Positions 61,374 through 64,000 of a DNA stretch of 64,000 nt are shown piece after piece. The notes below the pieces were generated by a model, which searched no databases, was not told the origin of the DNA, and saw nothing but the letters and a program-made list of their open reading frames with translations. The stretch lies in assembly GCF_040643435.1 (NCBI RefSeq), contig NZ_JBEYUH010000003.1, positions 1-64,000 on the forward strand, read 5' to 3'. The position numbers were made by a program, and so were the translations under genes. The stretch comes from Rhodococcus sp040643435 (GTDB lineage Bacteria; Actinomycetota; Actinomycetes; Mycobacteriales; Mycobacteriaceae). Within the stretch, counting starts at the first letter, position 1. Every line of letters begins with the position of its first letter.

Positions 61374-61756
61374 GAGCAGGCAGGGACGGTCTGCATGTCC
61401 TCCTGGCTCCAGTAGGCCTTCATGCTCGTGATCATCGCCTCGTCGTCGAAGGTCATCACGTCGACGACCTCCATGACCAGATCCTCCTCTCCGAGGTGCG
61501 TGACCAGGCGGAACAAGAAGGCCGCATTGTTCTCCGCGATCTTCAGGGTGATCACGCCACCGGTCTGCACGAGCGGTTCGACCATTCCGTAGAACTCACG
61601 GATCTCGGCCTCCGTGGTGCGAACGGGGGTACCGACCGGATCCTCGACGGTCGCTCCCGCCGCATACAGAGCGAGAACGTCGTCGACCGTGCCCGTCGCG
61701 ACCGCCTTCACATAGTTCTCCACGGTGGCGCGGATCGCGTCCCGGCTCGGTGCCAT
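61370..61756 (-). CDS. Steroid delta-isomerase (ketosteroid isomerase)
   Basis: This 128-residue NTF2-fold protein uses the ATG at 61756, chosen because GAAGGGG precedes it by 6 bases; an ATG at 61771 is also in frame. All three classical active-site residues are in place: Tyr15 (VENYVKAV), Asp39 (TVEDPVG) and Asp99 (VVDVMTF), close to Tyr14/Asp38/Asp99 of Comamonas KSI. It moves the double bond of 3-oxo-5-ene steroids to the 4-ene. A KstR-type operator lies 27 bp upstream. It is co-transcribed with an epoxide-hydrolase-like gene. Confidence 0.85.
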   Translation of the reverse strand: MAPSRDAIRATVENYVKAVATGTVDDVLALYAAGATVEDPVGTPVRTTEAEIREFYGMVEPLVQTGGVITLKIAENNAAFLFRLVTHLGEEDLVMEVVDVMTFDDEAMITSMKAYWSQEDMQTVPACS

Positions 61757-61782
61757 GAGATACCCCTTCATTCGCGCAAATC

Positions 61783-61796
61783 TGGAACACGTTTCA
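61783..61796. promoter_or_regulatory. KstR-type operator upstream of the ketosteroid isomerase operon
   Basis: TGGAACACGTTTCA at 61783-61796 fits the KstR consensus TnnAACnnGTTnnA at every fixed position. It lies 27 bp from the isomerase start and 109 bp from the divergent lipase start. KstR is the TetR repressor of cholesterol degradation genes in Rhodococcus and Mycobacterium. The gene it precedes has full ketosteroid isomerase catalytic residues. Confidence 0.8.
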
Positions 61797-61904
61797 ATTC
61801 GAGGCTAATGGGCCTTCTCCGACGATGCACTGCCGATTCCCGCTCGGAACGAGTCGCAGCAGAGGACGATGACAACGCCATCACCTCGAACGACTGGAGA
61901 TCCG

Positions 61905-62732
61905 ATGATCGAAGCTTCCGCCTTCACCCTCGACGGGCACGCCGGCACCCTCGCGGCCCGGAAGTGGGTCGGTGAGACTCCGCGATATGTGGCCCTGTTG
62001 TGCCACGGCTACGGCGAACACTGCGGGCGATACGAATACGTGGCGACGCGCCTTGCTGCCGACGGAGCCGCTGTCTACGCGGTGGATCACGTAGGTCACG
62101 GCCTCAGTGACGGCGAGCGTGTACTGATCGACGACTTCGAGAAGGTGGTCGACGACTTCCACCTCCTCGATCTCACGGCCCGGCGCGAGTACCCCGAGGT
62201 ACCCGTCGTACTCATCGGGCACTCGATGGGCGGCATGATCGCCGCCCGATATGCGCAGCGGTACGGCTCGGAATTGGCTGCGATCGTCCTGTCCGGCCCG
62301 GTCCTCGGCACGTGGGGGGCCGTGGATGCGCTGCTCGCGGCCGACGAGATTCCCGATACTCCCATCGATCCGGAAACCCTCTCGCGGGATCCCGAGGTAG
62401 GGCGCGCGTATGTCGCCGACCCACTCGTCTGGCACGGCCCGTTCCAACGCACCACCGTACAGGCGCTGAAGACCTGCCTGGACGCAATCACCGCAGGTGG
62501 GGCGATCGACGACGTGCCCATACTGTGGTTGCACGGCGAGGACGACCGGCTCGTCCCCCGGGACGACACCGCGACGGGATGGTCGTCTCTCGCAGGCCGC
62601 GAGTCGTCGTCGAAGACCTACCCCGGCGCGCGACACGAGATTTTCAACGAGACCAACCGTGACGAGGTTCTCGGCGATGTCGTCGACTTCGTCAGCGCGC
62701 ACCTCCGCTCACTCGAGACTCTCGAGGATTGA
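61905..62732 (+). CDS. Monoacylglycerol lipase-like alpha/beta hydrolase
   Basis: This 275-residue protein uses the ATG at 61905, which has GGAG 5 bases upstream; an in-frame ATG at 61869 is also possible. The sequence matches actinobacterial monoglyceride lipases: CHGYGEHCGRYEYVATRL, GHSMGG with Ser107, then HGEDDRLVP (Asp) and GARHEIFNE (His). It hydrolyses monoacylglycerols to fatty acid and glycerol. It is divergent from the ketosteroid isomerase gene and could share the KstR-type site. Confidence 0.88.
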   Translation: MIEASAFTLDGHAGTLAARKWVGETPRYVALLCHGYGEHCGRYEYVATRLAADGAAVYAVDHVGHGLSDGERVLIDDFEKVVDDFHLLDLTARREYPEVPVVLIGHSMGGMIAARYAQRYGSELAAIVLSGPVLGTWGAVDALLAADEIPDTPIDPETLSRDPEVGRAYVADPLVWHGPFQRTTVQALKTCLDAITAGGAIDDVPILWLHGEDDRLVPRDDTATGWSSLAGRESSSKTYPGARHEIFNETNRDEVLGDVVDFVSAHLRSLETLED

Positions 62733-62803
62733 ACGCCACCGAGCCGGGCTAACCCCTTTCAGGGGGCCGTCCCCTTCGTGTCCCTTTCGGAAGGAGATGA
62801 TCC

Positions 62804-63367
62804 GTGGCCGAAGACAGCGCATCCGACAAGGCACGCAGCGGCCTGAAGAAGGCCCTCGTCGGCAAGGCCAAGAAGGTTGCCGGCGCACTGACTCGCAACG
62901 ACTCGCTGACCAGCGAGGGGCGCCTCGAGCAGGAGCAGGCACGGCAGATCGAGAAGGCCGACACCCTCCGCGACATGGCAGAGGCCGAGACCGAAGAGGC
63001 AACCGAGCATCTCGAGGCAGTGCACGAGGCCGGGCGACACGAGCGCGAGAAGGTGGAGCGCCGAGCCGAGAACGCCGAGAAGCAGGCCGAGCGGGAAGCG
63101 GAGATACGCAAGCAGGCCGCCGAGCGCGAACGACAGGAAAGCGTGGTCCGGGAACGGGCCGACGCCGCACGCGAGGCCACCGCTGCGGAGCAACGTGCAC
63201 GCCGCGAAGAGAACGCCGAAGTCGCGGATGCCGCTGCGGACTCAGCAGCTGCCGCGGAGAATCACCGCAGATCGGCTCACGACGCGGAACGCGCGCGCCT
63301 CGAGGCCGAGCAGGAGCGACGCAGAGCCGAGGCTCTCGGCCGCGCCCTGGACGAGCGCGACAGCTGA
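62804..63367 (+). CDS. CsbD-like protein with long charged coiled coil
   Basis: This 187-residue protein starts with GTG after AAGGAG. Residues 4-45 resemble CsbD stress proteins (SDKARSGLKKALVGKAKKVAGALTRNDSLTSEGRLEQEQ). The rest is a continuous Ala/Glu/Arg-rich helix with heptad character (EKQAEREAEIRKQAAERERQE). CsbD proteins are induced by general stress. The fused coiled coil suggests self-assembly or binding to the neighbouring protein, which has the same composition. The nucleic acid or membrane target is unknown. Confidence 0.7.
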   Translation: MAEDSASDKARSGLKKALVGKAKKVAGALTRNDSLTSEGRLEQEQARQIEKADTLRDMAEAETEEATEHLEAVHEAGRHEREKVERRAENAEKQAEREAEIRKQAAERERQESVVRERADAAREATAAEQRARREENAEVADAAADSAAAAENHRRSAHDAERARLEAEQERRRAEALGRALDERDS

Positions 63368-63437
63368 CGAGCAGGATCGCCGACCGACACCGTCCATGTT
63401 CCCCAGAGCTGTACAGACCGAAGTTGGAGACGCCTCC

Positions 63438-64000
63438 ATGAACCTCATCACTCTTCCCAAAAGCGTTCTGCGACTGCAATACAAGATCGCTCGTTTCCCC
63501 CTCGGGCTGATCGAGCAGCAGTTGCGGTTCCTGCCCACCGACGCCCCTCCACGGCTGATGTACGAGCGGGGGCTGGGCCTGTTGGACGGCATCGTCGGCA
63601 GCGTGCTCGACGACCCGGACATCGCGACCCGCGGTGCGCTCGCCACCGAACGGGCCGAGGCCGTGAAACGCGCAGAAGAACTCGATGCGCAGGCGGCGGC
63701 CGAAGAACGCGCGGCCGACGCCGAACTCCGTCGCACACGTGAGCGCACCGCTGCCGAGCAGGAATCAGCGCGCCGCGAACGCGAACGAGAAGTTCAGCAG
63801 GCCCGAGAACGTGCACAGGAACGCGCGAAGCAGGCGGAAAAGGAAGCCGAGCAGAAGAAGGCTGCCGCCACCGCGAAGGCCGATCAGGAGGCCGCCGCGA
63901 AGCGGCGCGCCGCCGAGACTGCGAAGAAGAAGGACGAGGAGCGGATCAGCGAGGCCGAGCAGGACGCGGCCGAGCCCGCCAAGGTCTCCCTCAAGGACGC
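63438..64000 (+). CDS. Coiled-coil protein paired with the CsbD-like gene (3' end outside the window)
   Basis: At least 187 residues are visible, with no stop before the window ends. The first 70 residues form a distinct domain (MNLITLPKSVLRLQYKIARFPLGLIEQQLRF, then APPRLMYERGLGLLDGIVGSVLDD). From about residue 75 the sequence is a nearly pure Ala/Glu/Arg/Lys helix (AEREREREVQQARERAQERAKQAEKEAEQ-like). Similar two-part proteins occur beside CsbD-like genes in actinobacteria and are sometimes mislabelled as IF-2-like. The function is unknown. Confidence 0.65.
   Translation, partial: MNLITLPKSVLRLQYKIARFPLGLIEQQLRFLPTDAPPRLMYERGLGLLDGIVGSVLDDPDIATRGALATERAEAVKRAEELDAQAAAEERAADAELRRTRERTAAEQESARREREREVQQARERAQERAKQAEKEAEQKKAAATAKADQEAAAKRRAAETAKKKDEERISEAEQDAAEPAKVSLKD

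Noticed and set aside
62753..62765. CCCCT/AGGGG hairpin after the lipase gene
   Set aside because: A 5-bp stem with a 3-base loop and no T-run is expected by chance here.

Overview
The window is a GC-rich actinobacterial chromosome segment, most likely Rhodococcus or a close relative in the Nocardiaceae. Four things point there: the rpsF-ssb-rpsR-rplI-dnaB group next to ponA, a DUF5318 gene, a PadR regulator and ino1 (the grouping known from mycobacteria); the many acyl-CoA dehydrogenase, SDR and TetR genes; an EthA-type monooxygenase; and a compact actinobacterial gas vesicle operon. Genes are dense, often joined by 4-bp stop/start overlaps. I see no rRNA, tRNA or CRISPR array.

Layout. 1-2306 is a small accessory patch: the outer end of an IS21-family element, an Xre/MbcA-type antitoxin with a RES-domain toxin behind a repeated operator, and a broken IS5-type transposase. 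2307-6624 holds replication and ribosomal genes on the minus strand. dnaB carries a class 3 intein whose homing endonuclease motifs have lost their aspartates, and a cluster of DnaA-box-like sites lies between rplI and dnaB. 6778-17064 holds envelope and housekeeping genes: two GT87-type membrane glycosyltransferases, GNAT, DUF2752, a decayed sigma-like gene, PonA1-type PBP, DUF5318, PadR and inositol-phosphate synthase. 17090-23244 holds an SDR/phosphotransferase/acyl-CoA dehydrogenase operon with a divergent TetR, then a second class A PBP. 23053-29231 holds a CUT1-type sugar ABC importer and an alanine/sodium symporter.

29329-36232 holds a DUF2786/metalloprotease pair and then a ten-gene gas vesicle operon (two accessory genes, gvpA-F-G-O-J-L-S-K), preceded by a CRP/GlxR-like site. 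36243-39354 holds two acyl-CoA dehydrogenases and a divergent TetR. 39406-44469 holds a catabolic cluster (SDR, TauD-type dioxygenase, two NTF2-fold proteins, Rieske oxygenase) with a divergent TetR; its substrate is unknown. 44528-54994 holds a run of single metabolic genes: F420-type oxidoreductase, alpha/beta hydrolase, PhoX phosphatase, glucosylglycerate hydrolase, SsuD-like monooxygenase, MHS transporter, spermidine-synthase-like protein, pirin. 54999-61756 holds redox and repair genes, a proline-rich lipoprotein, and a ketosteroid isomerase/epoxide hydrolase pair behind a perfect KstR-type operator. 61905-64000 holds a monoacylglycerol lipase, a CsbD-like coiled-coil protein and a partial coiled-coil protein cut by the window edge.

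Best leads: the gas vesicle operon (no gvpN in view, acidic tails, possible cAMP-receptor control), the Rieske/TauD/NTF2 cluster, the dnaB intein with a dead endonuclease, the DnaA-box cluster, and the KstR-type site.
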